A DNA stretch of 34,985 nucleotides from Burkholderiaceae bacterium (GCA_025055385.1 JANWXE010000022.1:1-34985); one strand, 5' to 3'; shown: positions 18,119-28,609, counted from the stretch's first letter. Notes: generated by a model from the letters alone, not told the origin. Numbers and translations: made by a program.

Positions 18119-19369
18119 ATGTCCCTGAATGATCCGCAATGGGGCCGCGGCGGTGCCTCCGGCACCGGTCGCGATGGTGAATCGCGCGGGCCGCAGCGTC
18201 CCGGCGGGCGCGACGGTCCGCCTGATCTCGACGAACTCTGGCGAGATTTCAATCGCCGGCTTAATGCCTTGTTTGGCCGCGGCGGCAACGGGCGCAGTGC
18301 CGGTGGCGGTATGCGGCCCGATGCAAAAGGCGCAGGATTTGGCGTGTTAGCGGTCTTAGTGGCAGCCGTGCTGATTTGGCTTGGCAGCGGCTTCTACATC
18401 GTGCAGGAGGGACAAACCGCGGTGGTGACAACGTTTGGTAAATACAGCGAATCGACCCCGCCGGGCTTTCGCTGGCGCCTGCCGTGGCCAATTCAGTCAC
18501 ACGAGATCGTTGACGTGCTGTCGGTGCGGACTGTCGAAATCGGCGCACGCGGGCGCGCCGATCGCCTGAAAGAGGCGTTGATGCTGACCGATGATGAGAA
18601 CATTGTCGACGTGCACTTTACCGTCCAATACCGGATCCGCGAGGATGCTACCGGCGCACGCGACTTTGTGTTTAATCACCGCTTCTCAGGCAACAATGCC
18701 AGTGAAACGGTCGTGCAGGTGGCTGAGTCAGCGATGCGAGAGGAAATTGGCCGCCGTCTGATGGATGCCGTGTTATTCGAAGCGCGGCAGCAAATCGCCG
18801 ACGCCACGCGCAAGCGCATGCAGGAGATGCTAGACCGGTACGGTACCGGCATTGTGGTGCAAGAGGTGGCGATTCAGAACGCGCAACCCCCAGAACAAGT
18901 GCAGGCCGCGTTTGATGACGCGGTAAAGGCCGGCCAAGATCGAGAACGACTAATCAACGAGGGGCAAGCGTACGCCAATGATGTGGTACCGAAGGCGCGT
19001 GGTACGGCGGCGCGCCTCATCCAGGAGGCCGAAGGGTACCGTACGCGGGTCATCGAGACGGCGCAAGGCGATGCTGCGCGCTTCAAGCAGCTCTTGGTCG
19101 AGTACAACCGCGCCCCCGCGGTCACGCGAGAGCGTCTGTATTTGGAGACGATGCAGCAGATTCTGGCCAATACAACAAAAGTATTGATCGATACGCGTGC
19201 CAACAGCAATTTGCTTTATCTACCGCTGGACAAGCTATTGCAACAGGCGCAGGCGGAGAGTGTGCCCGCGACGCCGCGCGTAGCACCTGCGCCGACGCAA
19301 AACGACGCGGCGCCAACAGACGTGCGGGGCCGCGATACGACGCGTAGCCGGGAACGCGACTCGCGCTAA
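18119..19369 (+). CDS. hflK: FtsH protease modulator HflK
   Basis: HflK and HflC form a large SPFH-domain cage around the membrane protease FtsH and modulate its activity. The 416-residue product has a polar Gly/Arg-rich cytoplasmic N-terminus. One membrane segment lies at about 73-93 (FGVLAVLVAAVLIWLGSGFYIV). The SPFH/band 7 domain starts at VQEGQTAVVTTFGKY, with GFRWRLPWPIQSHEIV and a long helical region after about 250 (QERERLINEGQAYANDVVP-type residues). The tail is Ala/Pro/Thr-rich. I chose ATG at 18119; TTG at 18110 would add three residues. It lies 51 bases after hflX and 9 bases before hflC. Confidence 0.96.
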   Translation: MSLNDPQWGRGGASGTGRDGESRGPQRPGGRDGPPDLDELWRDFNRRLNALFGRGGNGRSAGGGMRPDAKGAGFGVLAVLVAAVLIWLGSGFYIVQEGQTAVVTTFGKYSESTPPGFRWRLPWPIQSHEIVDVLSVRTVEIGARGRADRLKEALMLTDDENIVDVHFTVQYRIREDATGARDFVFNHRFSGNNASETVVQVAESAMREEIGRRLMDAVLFEARQQIADATRKRMQEMLDRYGTGIVVQEVAIQNAQPPEQVQAAFDDAVKAGQDRERLINEGQAYANDVVPKARGTAARLIQEAEGYRTRVIETAQGDAARFKQLLVEYNRAPAVTRERLYLETMQQILANTTKVLIDTRANSNLLYLPLDKLLQQAQAESVPATPRVAPAPTQNDAAPTDVRGRDTTRSRERDSR

Positions 19370-19378
19370 GGGGGGACG

Positions 19379-20269
19379 ATGAACCTAAACCGCGTCGCTG
19401 GCACACTGATCGCGCTGGTGGTGGCCGCTGTGATTTTTCGCGCCTGTGCGTTTATTGTTGATCAGCGGCAGTATGGGCTGGTATTCGCGTTCGGCCAGCT
19501 GCGCGAGGTCATTACGGAGCCTGGTCTGCACTTTAAGTTGCCACCACCGTTCCAAAACGTCGTGTACTTGGACAAACGGATCTTGACGATCGATACACCG
19601 CAGCAGGACCGTGTGCAGACTTCGGAAAAGAAAAACCTGCTGATTGACTCGTTCGTCAAATGGCGCATTGCTGATCCGCGCCGCTATTGGGTCAGCTTTA
19701 CGGGCAGTGAGCGTGCCGCGCAGGAGCGCATCTCGTCGCTCGTGCGCGACGCGCTCAACCAGGCGGTCAACCGCCGCACCGTCAACGACATTACCTCGCG
19801 CGAGCGTGACCGCGCGATGGAAGAAATTCGCGTCGCGGTGCAAGAGCGGGTGAGGGACGTCGGCGTAGAGATTGTCGACGTGCGGCTGAAGCGGGTCGAC
19901 TTTGTGCCAGAGATCAACACGGACGTCTTCCGCCGGATGGCCTCCGAGCGACAGCGGGTGGCGACCGAGCAACGCTCAATCGGCGCTGCCGAGGGCGAGA
20001 AGATTCGCGCGGATGCCGACCGCCAGCGAGAAGTGCTGCTGGCGGAGGCCTACCGAGAGGCCCAGCGCATCAAGGGCGAGGGGGACGCGAAGGCGGCGGC
20101 GATCTACGCCGCGGCGTTTAGCCAGAACCCGGAATTTTTCAGTTTCTACCGCAGTCTGGAGGCATACCGAGCGGCCTTCCGCAACCGCAGCGATGTGCTG
20201 GTGATCGACCCGTCCTCGGAGTTTTTTAAGTACCTGCGCGCCCCATCGGCGCAACGTGCCTCGCGCTGA
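19379..20269 (+). CDS. hflC: FtsH protease modulator HflC
   Basis: This is the partner of HflK in the FtsH-associated complex on the periplasmic side of the inner membrane. The 296-residue product has an N-terminal membrane anchor at about 5-25 (ALVVAAVIFRACAFIV). The SPFH domain follows (VDQRQYGLVFAFGQLREV, then PGLHFKLPPPFQNVVYLDKR). The later helical part contains ERQRVATEQRSIGAAEGEKI and ADRQREVLLAEAYREAQ. The length is normal. A GGGGG stretch just before ATG 19379 can serve as ribosome-binding site. The last base of its TGA stop codon is the first base of the next ATG. Confidence 0.96.
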   Translation: MNLNRVAGTLIALVVAAVIFRACAFIVDQRQYGLVFAFGQLREVITEPGLHFKLPPPFQNVVYLDKRILTIDTPQQDRVQTSEKKNLLIDSFVKWRIADPRRYWVSFTGSERAAQERISSLVRDALNQAVNRRTVNDITSRERDRAMEEIRVAVQERVRDVGVEIVDVRLKRVDFVPEINTDVFRRMASERQRVATEQRSIGAAEGEKIRADADRQREVLLAEAYREAQRIKGEGDAKAAAIYAAAFSQNPEFFSFYRSLEAYRAAFRNRSDVLVIDPSSEFFKYLRAPSAQRASR

Positions 20270-20457
20270 TGAACGGCACGACCTTCGGTTTAGCGATCGC
20301 GCTGATGTTGATCTTGGAAGGGCTGCTGCCGCTGGCGGCACCGGCGCGCTGGCGTGAGATCTTTCAACGTGTTTCGGCGCTGACCGACGGTCAGATTCGT
20401 TTTTTCGGGTTGGCCGCCGTCGGCAGTGGGTTGGCACTGCTGCTGGTGCTGCTGTAG
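20269..20457 (+). CDS. Small DUF2065 inner-membrane protein
   Basis: This 62-residue protein has two hydrophobic segments, about 5-24 (TFGLAIALMLILEGLLPLAA) and about 44-62 (IRFFGLAAVGSGLALLLVLL). They are joined by a short polar loop containing RWREIFQRVSALTDGQ. It matches the DUF2065 family (YjeT in E. coli), which is regularly encoded right after hflC. Function is unknown. The linkage to hflKC suggests a membrane role near FtsH, but this is context only. The ATG at 20269 shares one base with the hflC stop (TGATG). Confidence 0.9.
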   Translation: MNGTTFGLAIALMLILEGLLPLAAPARWREIFQRVSALTDGQIRFFGLAAVGSGLALLLVLL

Positions 20458-20473
20458 GCACGACAGCGCACCC

Positions 20474-21610
20474 ATGGCGAGCTGGCTGCTTCCGGAAGGG
20501 ATCTCCGACGTGCTGCCTGAGGAGGCGCGGCGCGTCGAGGGCCTACGGCGCGCACTGCTCGATTTATACGCCAGCTATGGCTACGAGTTCGTGATCCCGC
20601 CGCTGATCGAGTATCTGGACTCGCTGCTCACCGGCACCGGGCGTGACCTGGACCTGCGCACGTTTAAGTTCGTCGATCAACTGTCGGGCCGCCAATTGGG
20701 TCTGCGCGCCGATATCACGCCGCAGACCGCTCGCATCGATGCTCATATTTTGAACCGCAGCGGTGTCGTGCGGCTCTGCTATGCCGGCAGCGTGCTGCAT
20801 ACACGACCAGCACACCCGCTGGCCACACGGCAGCCGATTCAGGTTGGCGCGGAGCTCTACGGGCATGCAGGGCTCGCGGCAGATGCGGAGATACAGCAAC
20901 TGGCGGTGGCCTCGCTGCGACGGGCTGGCGTGCAACGCGTCGTGCTGGACCTCGGGCATACGGCCATCGTGCGGGCGCTGCTGGCGGACGTGCCGCCTCC
21001 GATCGCTGAGCAAATCATCGACGCCTTGGCAGCAAAAGACGCGCCGGCGCTGCGCGCAGCAGCGCGCGTTGCGCCGCCCGCGACGGCGGCTGCCGTCGAG
21101 GCGTTGACCCATCTGCATGGTGACGTTCGTGTCATCGATGAGGCGCGGCGGCTGCTGCCGTCGCAGCCGATAATCGTCCGTGCATTGGACGATCTCGCCC
21201 GGCTGGCAGAGATCAGTGATGCGGATGAGGTCGGTATTGATTTGGCTGACTTGCACGGTTACCGCTACTACACCGGCGTGAACTTCGCTGCCTATGAGCC
21301 GCGTGTGGCCGGCGCGTTGCTGCGGGGGGGCCGCTACGACGACATTGGGCGCGCTTTCGGACGGGCGCGTCCGGCCACCGGTTTTTCGGTCGACTTACGC
21401 GACCTCGTGCGCCTGCACGAGGGGGACCCTGCGCCGCTTCCGATTGTGGCGCCGGCCGATGATGATCCGGCGCTGGCGCAGGCAGTCGCGGCGCTACGTG
21501 CTAACGGTGCGGTGGTGGTACGACAGTTGGCTCCGGACGAACCGCTGCCAGCGTTAGCGCGTCGGCTCTGCCGCATCGACGGTCGCTGGCAGGTGGTCGA
21601 TCAGGATTAA
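20474..21610 (+). CDS. hisZ: ATP phosphoribosyltransferase regulatory subunit HisZ
   Basis: HisZ is a HisS paralogue without synthetase activity that joins the short form of HisG to make a functional ATP phosphoribosyltransferase, the first step of histidine synthesis. The 378-residue product has the class II core (WLLPEGISDVLPEEA, then LRADITPQTARIDAH, then GRYDDIGRAFGRARPATGFSVDL) but no anticodon-binding domain. The histidine-specific region reads LHGYRYYTGVNFAAY. ATG at 20474 is preferred because upstream codons lie in the DUF2065 gene. HisZ before purA is the common betaproteobacterial order. Its presence implies a short HisG elsewhere in the genome. Confidence 0.95.
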   Translation: MASWLLPEGISDVLPEEARRVEGLRRALLDLYASYGYEFVIPPLIEYLDSLLTGTGRDLDLRTFKFVDQLSGRQLGLRADITPQTARIDAHILNRSGVVRLCYAGSVLHTRPAHPLATRQPIQVGAELYGHAGLAADAEIQQLAVASLRRAGVQRVVLDLGHTAIVRALLADVPPPIAEQIIDALAAKDAPALRAAARVAPPATAAAVEALTHLHGDVRVIDEARRLLPSQPIIVRALDDLARLAEISDADEVGIDLADLHGYRYYTGVNFAAYEPRVAGALLRGGRYDDIGRAFGRARPATGFSVDLRDLVRLHEGDPAPLPIVAPADDDPALAQAVAALRANGAVVVRQLAPDEPLPALARRLCRIDGRWQVVDQD

Positions 21611-23460
<1,850 letters not shown>

Positions 23461-23477
23461 AAGCGGTAGCTTTAGCG

Positions 23478-23508
23478 CGAAAGAAAACGGCCTGCGATAG
23501 CAGGCCGT
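23478..23508 (-). terminator. Rho-independent terminator of tRNA-Leu
   Basis: On the minus strand a perfect nine-pair stem (ACGGCCTGC with GCAGGCCGT, four-base loop) at 23487-23508 is followed by TTTTCTTTC. It lies 6 bases past the tRNA-Leu 3' end. On the plus strand the same hairpin has no T-run after it, so it should act mainly on the tRNA transcript. Confidence 0.85.
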
Positions 23509-23514
23509 CTGAAT

Positions 23515-23599
<85 letters not shown>

Positions 23600-23612
23600 A
23601 GACATGGGTGGC

Positions 23613-23640
23613 ATTTTAAATTGCGTGCCCGTGCTGTCAA
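23613..23640 (-). promoter_or_regulatory. Sigma-70 promoter of tRNA-Leu
   Basis: On the minus strand TTGACA (23635-23640), a 16-base spacer and TAAAAT (23613-23618) form a near-consensus promoter. The mature tRNA 5' end (23599) is 14 bases past the -10 box, leaving a short leader to be trimmed by RNase P. The whole element lies in the 54 bases between tRNA-Leu and the divergent rnr start. Confidence 0.87.
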
Positions 23641-23653
23641 ACGCACGCCGCCC

Positions 23654-26029
23654 ATGAGCGACAGCGATCGCCTCGAGTGCACCGCACTGCTGCAGGCGCT
23701 GGCCAATGCGCGCGCACCGCTGGCGCCCGCTGAGCTGTTTGCGCAGCTGGGGGCACCGGAGCATCTGCGCGAGCGCTTCGAGGCAGCGCTGGCACAGCTC
23801 GAGCGTGAGGGACGGGTGATTCGTAACCGAGCAGGGCTGCTGCTGTTGGCCGCGCGCGCCAACCTGTTGTCCGGACAGGTGCAGGGGCACCGCGAGGGCT
23901 ACGGCTTTTTGGTGCGCGACGACGGAGGACCCGATTTGGTGCTGCCCGAGCATGAAATGAGCAAGGTACTGCACGGTGATCGGGTGGTGGCGCGTATCAC
24001 GGGCACCGACCGGCGCGGACGGCTCGAGGGCGAGATCGTCGAGGTCATCGAACGGCGCACACACCGGCTCGTAGGCCGGTTATTAAATGAGCGCGGCGTG
24101 ATGGTCGTGGCGCCGGAGGACCAGCGAATCACACATGACATCCTGATTCCGCCGGGGGCGACTCTAAACGCTGAGCCCGGCCAGGTGGTGGTGGTCGAGA
24201 TTGTCCAGCAGCCGCAGCGACACGTGCAGCCGGTAGGACGAGTGGTCGAGGTACTCGGTGCGATCGACGACCCTGGCATGGAAATCGAAATTGCGGTGCG
24301 TAAGTTTTCCGTGCCCTACCAGTTTTCTGCTGAGGCGCTTGCGGCCGCGGAGGCGCTGCCTGATCAGGTACGACCGCGTGATCGCAAAGGGCGGGTAGAC
24401 CTGCGGGACGTGCCGCTGGTGACCATCGACGGCGAAGATGCTCGCGACTTCGATGACGCCGTTTATTGCGAGCCGCTGGGTCGCGGACGCCGAAAATGGC
24501 GGCTCGTGGTAGCGATTGCCGATGTCAGCCATTATGTGCAGCCGGGCGATGCGCTCGATGTCGAAGCGCAGCTGCGCTCAACCTCGGTGTACTTCCCGCG
24601 CCGCGTCATCCCTATGCTGCCTGAGAAGCTGTCCACGGGCCTGTGCTCGTTGAATCCGCAAGTGGACCGGCTGGTGCTCGTCGCCGATATGGTGGTGGAC
24701 GCCAAAGGGCGCATTACCGCCTACCAGTTTTATCCCGCCGTGATGCGCTCGGCTGCACGCCTCACGTACGACGAAGTCTGGGAGGCGCTGTCACAGCCCG
24801 ACAGCAGCGCAGCGCGGCGGCTAGCATGCCTGCGCGAGCCACTGGAAAACCTGTACGCTGTCTTTGAGGTACTGGCGCGCGCGCGCGATGCCCGCGGGGC
24901 GATCGACATGGAAACCGTCGAGACACAGATCGTCTGTGACGCCAACGGACGGGTCGAGAAGATTTTACCCCGTGTGCGCAACGACGCCCACCGCATGATC
25001 GAAGAGTGCATGTTGGCGGCCAATGTCTGCGCTGCTGACTTTGTGCGGCAACACAAGCATCCGGCCCTGTATCGAGTGCACGAGGGCCCGACGCCGGAGC
25101 GGCTGGCCAACTTGCGCGCGCTGTTGAAATCGCTTGGTCTGCAGCTGGGGGGTGGTGAGTCGCCCAGGCCTGCCGACTACGCGGCGCTACTGGCGCGTAT
25201 TCGTATGCGGCCAGACCGGCATTTGTTACAGACGGCTCTGCTGCGTTCGATGCAGCAGGCGGTCTACAGCCCGCACAACGTTGGTCACTTTGGCTTAGCT
25301 TACGAAGCGTATACCCATTTTACGTCGCCGATCCGCAGGTATCCGGACCTGCTGATGCACCGTGTGATTAAGGCGATCCTGGCAGGCCGTCGCTATGAAC
25401 CGACACTGGCAAAAATCGACCTACCATTCGTGCCGGTGCGGGTGCCGGCACCGGCGCAAGCATCGGCTGACGATGGTTCCATCACGATTTGGGAAAAGCT
25501 TGGTTTAATCTGCTCGGCCAACGAACGGCGCGCCGATGAGGCGACGCGCGACGTAGAGGCTTGGCTGAAAAGCTACTACATGCGCGAGCGGGTCGGGGAG
25601 ACCTATAGCGGCACTGTCAGTGCGGTGGTGCCTTTCGGCGTCTTTGTTATGTTGGATGAACTGTTCGTCGAAGGGCTGGTGCATGTCTCGGAGCTTGGTT
25701 CCGAGTATTTTCACTACAACGAAGCGCTGCACGAGTTGCGCGGCGAGCGCACTGGCCTACGGTACCGTCTAGGAGACCGCCTGACCGTGCAGGTGTCGCG
25801 CGTCGATCTGGAGGCGCGCCGCATTGAGTTCCGCCTCGTCCGGCCGGAGGTAGTCCGGCCACTAGTGACGGGGACGCGGCCTTCGCGCAAAGGCGAAAGC
25901 GTGGAAGAGCGTCGCGCCCGGCAAGCCACCAGAGCTGCGCGCGAGCGCCAGCGGCGCAAGCAGGTCAGTGGCAAAGTGGGCGTAGGCCGAGCGCGACGCG
26001 GCCGCTCGCGGCGTCGGGGTGTGCGATGA
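23654..26029 (+). CDS. rnr: Ribonuclease R
   Basis: RNase R is a processive 3'-5' exoribonuclease that degrades structured RNA and takes part in RNA quality control. The 791-residue product has an N-terminal helix-turn-helix part (about 1-70) and cold-shock RNA-binding domains (SGQVQGHREGYGFLVRDDG). The RNB catalytic domain has the metal-binding IDGEDARDFDDAV and later SPHNVGHFGLAYEAYTHFTSPIRRYPDL. An S1 domain follows at about 655-735 (YSGTVSAVVPFGVFVML). The basic tail is rich in Arg and Lys, typical of RNase R and absent in RNase II. ATG at 23654 is chosen; the frame is open slightly further upstream without another good start. The stop overlaps rlmB (ATGA). Confidence 0.97.
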   Translation: MSDSDRLECTALLQALANARAPLAPAELFAQLGAPEHLRERFEAALAQLEREGRVIRNRAGLLLLAARANLLSGQVQGHREGYGFLVRDDGGPDLVLPEHEMSKVLHGDRVVARITGTDRRGRLEGEIVEVIERRTHRLVGRLLNERGVMVVAPEDQRITHDILIPPGATLNAEPGQVVVVEIVQQPQRHVQPVGRVVEVLGAIDDPGMEIEIAVRKFSVPYQFSAEALAAAEALPDQVRPRDRKGRVDLRDVPLVTIDGEDARDFDDAVYCEPLGRGRRKWRLVVAIADVSHYVQPGDALDVEAQLRSTSVYFPRRVIPMLPEKLSTGLCSLNPQVDRLVLVADMVVDAKGRITAYQFYPAVMRSAARLTYDEVWEALSQPDSSAARRLACLREPLENLYAVFEVLARARDARGAIDMETVETQIVCDANGRVEKILPRVRNDAHRMIEECMLAANVCAADFVRQHKHPALYRVHEGPTPERLANLRALLKSLGLQLGGGESPRPADYAALLARIRMRPDRHLLQTALLRSMQQAVYSPHNVGHFGLAYEAYTHFTSPIRRYPDLLMHRVIKAILAGRRYEPTLAKIDLPFVPVRVPAPAQASADDGSITIWEKLGLICSANERRADEATRDVEAWLKSYYMRERVGETYSGTVSAVVPFGVFVMLDELFVEGLVHVSELGSEYFHYNEALHELRGERTGLRYRLGDRLTVQVSRVDLEARRIEFRLVRPEVVRPLVTGTRPSRKGESVEERRARQATRAARERQRRKQVSGKVGVGRARRGRSRRRGVR

Positions 26030-26757
26030 AAGGCCGACCCATTGCCGGATTTCACGCTGTCAACGCCCGGCTGAAGCACGCGCCCGATTCGATTGTTGCG
26101 CTGTACGTGGACGCTAGCCGCCGCGACGCACGCATGCGCGATTTGTTGGCGCGCGCAGAGCAAGTCGGTGTACGAGCGATTCAAGTGCCTGTGCAGCGGC
26201 TGCGTGGGTTAGCCGGCGACGTTGTGCATCAGGGCGTGGTGGCATTGTGCAGCGCCGAGCAACCGGCAGTGACGCTTCCGGACGTGCTGAGTAAGGTCAG
26301 CGCCACCACGCTACTGTTATTGCTTGATGGCGTTACCGATCCGCGCAATTTGGGCGCGTGCTTGCGCACGGCCGATGCGGCCGGCGCGACAGCTGTCGTG
26401 GTGCCGCGTGACCGCGCCGCGGCCCTCAGCGTTGCGGCCCAGAAAACCGCTGCCGGGGCGACTGTGCCGTTGGTGGTCGTCACGAATCTGGCACGCGCGA
26501 TGCAAGATATCAGGGAAGCGGGGGTATGGATCGTTGGGGCGGATGCGCAAGCGCCGCGCACAATTTTCGATATCGATCAACGTGGTGCGATCGCATGGGC
26601 GCTTGGCGCGGAAGGCAGCGGGTTGCGCCGCCTGACGCGCGAACGTTGCGACTGGCTGGCTCGCATTCCAATGGTTGGCCGCGTCGAGAGCCTGAATGTG
26701 TCCGTCGCTGCTGGGATCTGCCTTTTTGAGACCGTGCGCCAGCGGGGGGCAGCTTGA
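26026..26757 (+). CDS. rlmB: 23S rRNA (guanosine-2'-O)-methyltransferase RlmB
   Basis: RlmB makes Gm2251 in 23S rRNA. It is a SPOUT-family enzyme with the SAM-binding trefoil knot. The 243-residue product has an N-terminal L30e-like substrate domain (about 1-75, GFHAVNARLKHAPDSI and DVVHQGVVA). The SpoU domain contains motif 1 (DGVTDPRNLGACLRTADAAG), motif 2 (GAEGSGLRRLTRERCD) and motif 3 (IPMVGRVESLNVSVAAGICLFE). Motif 3 has GRVES where E. coli has GAVES as I recall, a conservative region with one charged change. ATG at 26026 overlaps the rnr stop, and the rnr-rlmB pair is conserved in E. coli as well. Confidence 0.96.
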   Translation: MKGRPIAGFHAVNARLKHAPDSIVALYVDASRRDARMRDLLARAEQVGVRAIQVPVQRLRGLAGDVVHQGVVALCSAEQPAVTLPDVLSKVSATTLLLLLDGVTDPRNLGACLRTADAAGATAVVVPRDRAAALSVAAQKTAAGATVPLVVVTNLARAMQDIREAGVWIVGADAQAPRTIFDIDQRGAIAWALGAEGSGLRRLTRERCDWLARIPMVGRVESLNVSVAAGICLFETVRQRGAA

Positions 26758-26790
26758 ACCGGATCGTCGGCGGGATGAAGATCTGACCGC

Positions 26791-27531
26791 ATGGATATGC
26801 AAGCGATTACCCTGGCGCGAGCTGTTCTTGCTGCTGCCCGTCGCCCGGTCGTGCTGACGGGTGCGGGCATGTCTGCGGAAAGCGGCGTGCCAACCTTTCG
26901 GGACGCGCTCACCGGTCTGTGGTCGAATTTCGATCCCGAGCGCCTGGCCTCACCGGAAGGGTTTGCCGCCGATCCGCCGCTGGTCTGGGGCTGGTACAGC
27001 GAGCGGCGTCGAGGCGTCCTGCGCGCGCAGCCAAATGCGGGCCACTTAGCGCTGGCGCGTGCGGCCGCGTATTTCGAGCAATTTCCGATCGTTACGCAAA
27101 ACGTGGATGGTTTGCACGCGCGGGCGGGCAGCCTGGACGTGCTGGAATTGCACGGCAATATCTTGCGGACGAAATGCTTCGGGGAGTGTGGGTTTCGCTG
27201 TGATGATCCAAAAGACTTACCCGCTGGCGAGCCGCCCGCCTGTCCGCGCTGCGGCCAGTGGTTGCGCCCAGATGTCGTCTGGTTTGGGGAATTGCTCGAT
27301 GCGGTGCTGTTGGAGCGCGCCGAGCAGCTGGCGCAGTGCTGCGATGTGATGCTCGTGGTTGGCACTTCGGGAGTTGTGTACCCCGCAGCGGCGCTGCCGG
27401 GGCGGGCACGACGCGCTGGCGCTCAAGTTATCATTGTCAATCCGCATCCAAGTGAGCTGGATGATCAGGCGCACCTGTTGATCCGCGACACCGCGGCGCG
27501 CGCATTGCCGATGTTGTTCGAACCAGCTTGA
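26791..27531 (+). CDS. cobB: Sirtuin-family NAD-dependent protein deacylase
   Basis: Sirtuins remove acyl groups from lysine with NAD as co-substrate. The 246-residue product has GAGMSAESGVPTFRD (24-38), TQNVDGLH with the catalytic-site Asn and Asp (102-109), ELHG with the catalytic His121, a zinc site from Cys129, Cys133 or Cys137, Cys151 and Cys154, VVWFGE, and the NAD-binding VVGTSGVVYPAAALP. Tyr69 and Arg72 form the Y-x2-R pair known from SIRT5-type (class III) sirtuins that accept succinyl- and malonyl-lysine, so desuccinylase activity is plausible. ATG at 26791 is used; the next ATG, two codons on, is an equal choice. It starts 33 bases after rlmB and ends 109 bases before rpsF. Confidence 0.93.
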   Translation: MDMQAITLARAVLAAARRPVVLTGAGMSAESGVPTFRDALTGLWSNFDPERLASPEGFAADPPLVWGWYSERRRGVLRAQPNAGHLALARAAAYFEQFPIVTQNVDGLHARAGSLDVLELHGNILRTKCFGECGFRCDDPKDLPAGEPPACPRCGQWLRPDVVWFGELLDAVLLERAEQLAQCCDVMLVVGTSGVVYPAAALPGRARRAGAQVIIVNPHPSELDDQAHLLIRDTAARALPMLFEPA

Positions 27532-27557
27532 GTGGGCGTGCTGCAGTGCGGTAACAT
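27528..27557 (+). promoter_or_regulatory. Candidate promoter of the rpsF operon
   Basis: TTGAGT (27528-27533), 18 bases, then TAACAT (27552-27557) is a reasonable sigma-70 promoter. It overlaps the stop codon of the sirtuin gene and would start transcription near 27564, just before the structured leader and 77 bases before the rpsF start. Confidence 0.45.
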
Positions 27558-27567
27558 ATTAGTTTTC

Positions 27568-27602
27568 CGTCCTTGCCGCACCGGTCCGCAGATGCGGGGA
27601 CG
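27568..27602 (+). promoter_or_regulatory. Candidate S6:S18 autoregulatory leader
   Basis: The RNA can fold into an outer stem CGTCC/GGACG (27568-27572 with 27598-27602) and an inner hairpin CCGCA/TGCGG (27586-27590 with 27593-27597) stacked directly on it. A 13-base bulge on the 5' side contains ACCG at 27580-27583. A stem with a CCG-bearing bulge is how I recall the leader motif bound by the S6:S18 complex in many bacteria, which feeds back on the rpsF operon. The position, about 40 bases before rpsF, fits. No covariance check was possible. Confidence 0.5.
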
Positions 27603-27640
27603 CAACCGGGCGGCTTTACAGCCACAAGGAAGGAGCAGCG

Positions 27641-28009
27641 ATGCGTCACTATGAAATCTGCTTCATCGTGCATCCGGATCAAAGTGAACAGGTCCCGGCG
27701 ATGATCGAACGTTACAAAAACATCGTGACCAGCCAGGGCGGCCGGGTGCATCGGGTGGAGGATTGGGGGCGGCGGCAGCTTGCCTACCCGATTCAAAAGC
27801 TCGTCAAAGCGCACTACGTGCTGATGAACATCGAGTGTGGCAAGGCCACGCTACAAGAACTGGAGCACGCATTCCGTTATAACGATGCGGTCCTGCGTCA
27901 TTTGACCATCGGCATGAAGAAAGCCGAGACCGGACCGTCGCCGATGATGAAACTCGTCGAGCGCGAGGAAGCGAAAAAGGCGGCCGCTGAACAGAGCGCG
28001 TCCGCATAA
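27641..28009 (+). CDS. rpsF: 30S ribosomal protein S6
   Basis: S6 binds the platform of the 30S subunit together with S18. The 122-residue product starts [25 protein letters not shown] and continues with [21 protein letters not shown] and [15 protein letters not shown], all family hallmarks. The tail after about residue 100 is charged and Lys/Glu/Ala-rich, normal for S6. A strong ribosome-binding site, AAGGAAGGAG, precedes ATG 27641. It is the first gene of the operon rpsF-priB-rpsR-rplI-dnaB. Confidence 0.98.
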   Translation: MRHYEICFIVHPDQSEQVPAMIERYKNIVTSQGGRVHRVEDWGRRQLAYPIQKLVKAHYVLMNIECGKATLQELEHAFRYNDAVLRHLTIGMKKAETGPSPMMKLVEREEAKKAAAEQSASA

Positions 28010-28021
28010 ACACTCGGCTTT

Positions 28022-28312
28022 GTGAACCGGCTAGCGCTGCGGGCGCGGTTGGTGCGGCACCTGTTGGCGCGTCTGACGCCGTCGGGGCTGCGCGTGCAAG
28101 ACTTCGGCTTCCATTTTCACGGCACGGTCGTGGAGGCGATGAGCGAGCGGATGCTCGATTTCGAGTTCGAGGCACGCGCAGTCGGTGCGGTGGCGGAGCG
28201 TTTGGCGGCAGTCCCACTGGGCGCGACCTTGCGCATGAGCGCGTTTCTTGCGCCAAGCAGTCGTGGCGCACGGCGCTTGCGTATCCATATCACCGATTTC
28301 GAAGTTGAATAG
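28022..28312 (+). CDS. priB: Primosomal replication protein N (PriB)
   Basis: PriB is a small OB-fold dimer that binds single-stranded DNA and helps the PriA primosome restart stalled replication forks. The 96-residue product has the OB strands (LRARLVRHLLARLTPSGLRVQDFGFHFHG, then MLDFEFEARAVG, then GATLRMSAFLAPSSRGARRLRIHITDFE). The position between rpsF and rpsR is diagnostic. The start is GTG at 28022, 12 bases after the rpsF stop; no ATG gives a complete domain. A GTG start may keep PriB below the ribosomal proteins made from the same mRNA. Confidence 0.93.
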   Translation: MNRLALRARLVRHLLARLTPSGLRVQDFGFHFHGTVVEAMSERMLDFEFEARAVGAVAERLAAVPLGATLRMSAFLAPSSRGARRLRIHITDFEVE

Positions 28313-28321
28313 GAGTTGACG

Positions 28322-28588
28322 ATGGCTACAGGCAAAAGCAAATCGAAAAGCAAAAGCCGCCGCGCAGACACCTTATTTAAGCGCAAGAAGTTCTGCCGTT
28401 TTACCGCTGAGGGCGTAGAGCAAATCGACTACAAGGACATCGAGACACTGCGTGACTTCATTACCGAAACAGCGAAGATCATGCCGGCACGGCTGACGGG
28501 CACCAAAGCGCGCTACCAGCGCCAGCTTGACACCGCGATCAAGCGCGCGCGCTTCTTGGCCTTATTGCCGTATACCGACAACCATTAA
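28322..28588 (+). CDS. rpsR: 30S ribosomal protein S18
   Basis: S18 pairs with S6 on the 30S platform. The 88-residue product has a basic Lys/Ser/Arg-rich N-terminus followed by the conserved core ([21 protein letters not shown], then [27 protein letters not shown], then [14 protein letters not shown]). ATG at 28322 has AGGAG at 28311-28315 ahead of it. A TTG at 28316 is too close to that site. One cysteine is present, in KKFCRF, so this is not the four-cysteine zinc form. Confidence 0.98.
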   Translation: MATGKSKSKSKSRRADTLFKRKKFCRFTAEGVEQIDYKDIETLRDFITETAKIMPARLTGTKARYQRQLDTAIKRARFLALLPYTDNH

Positions 28589-28609
28589 GGGGCCGGGGAG
28601 ACGTCTATG

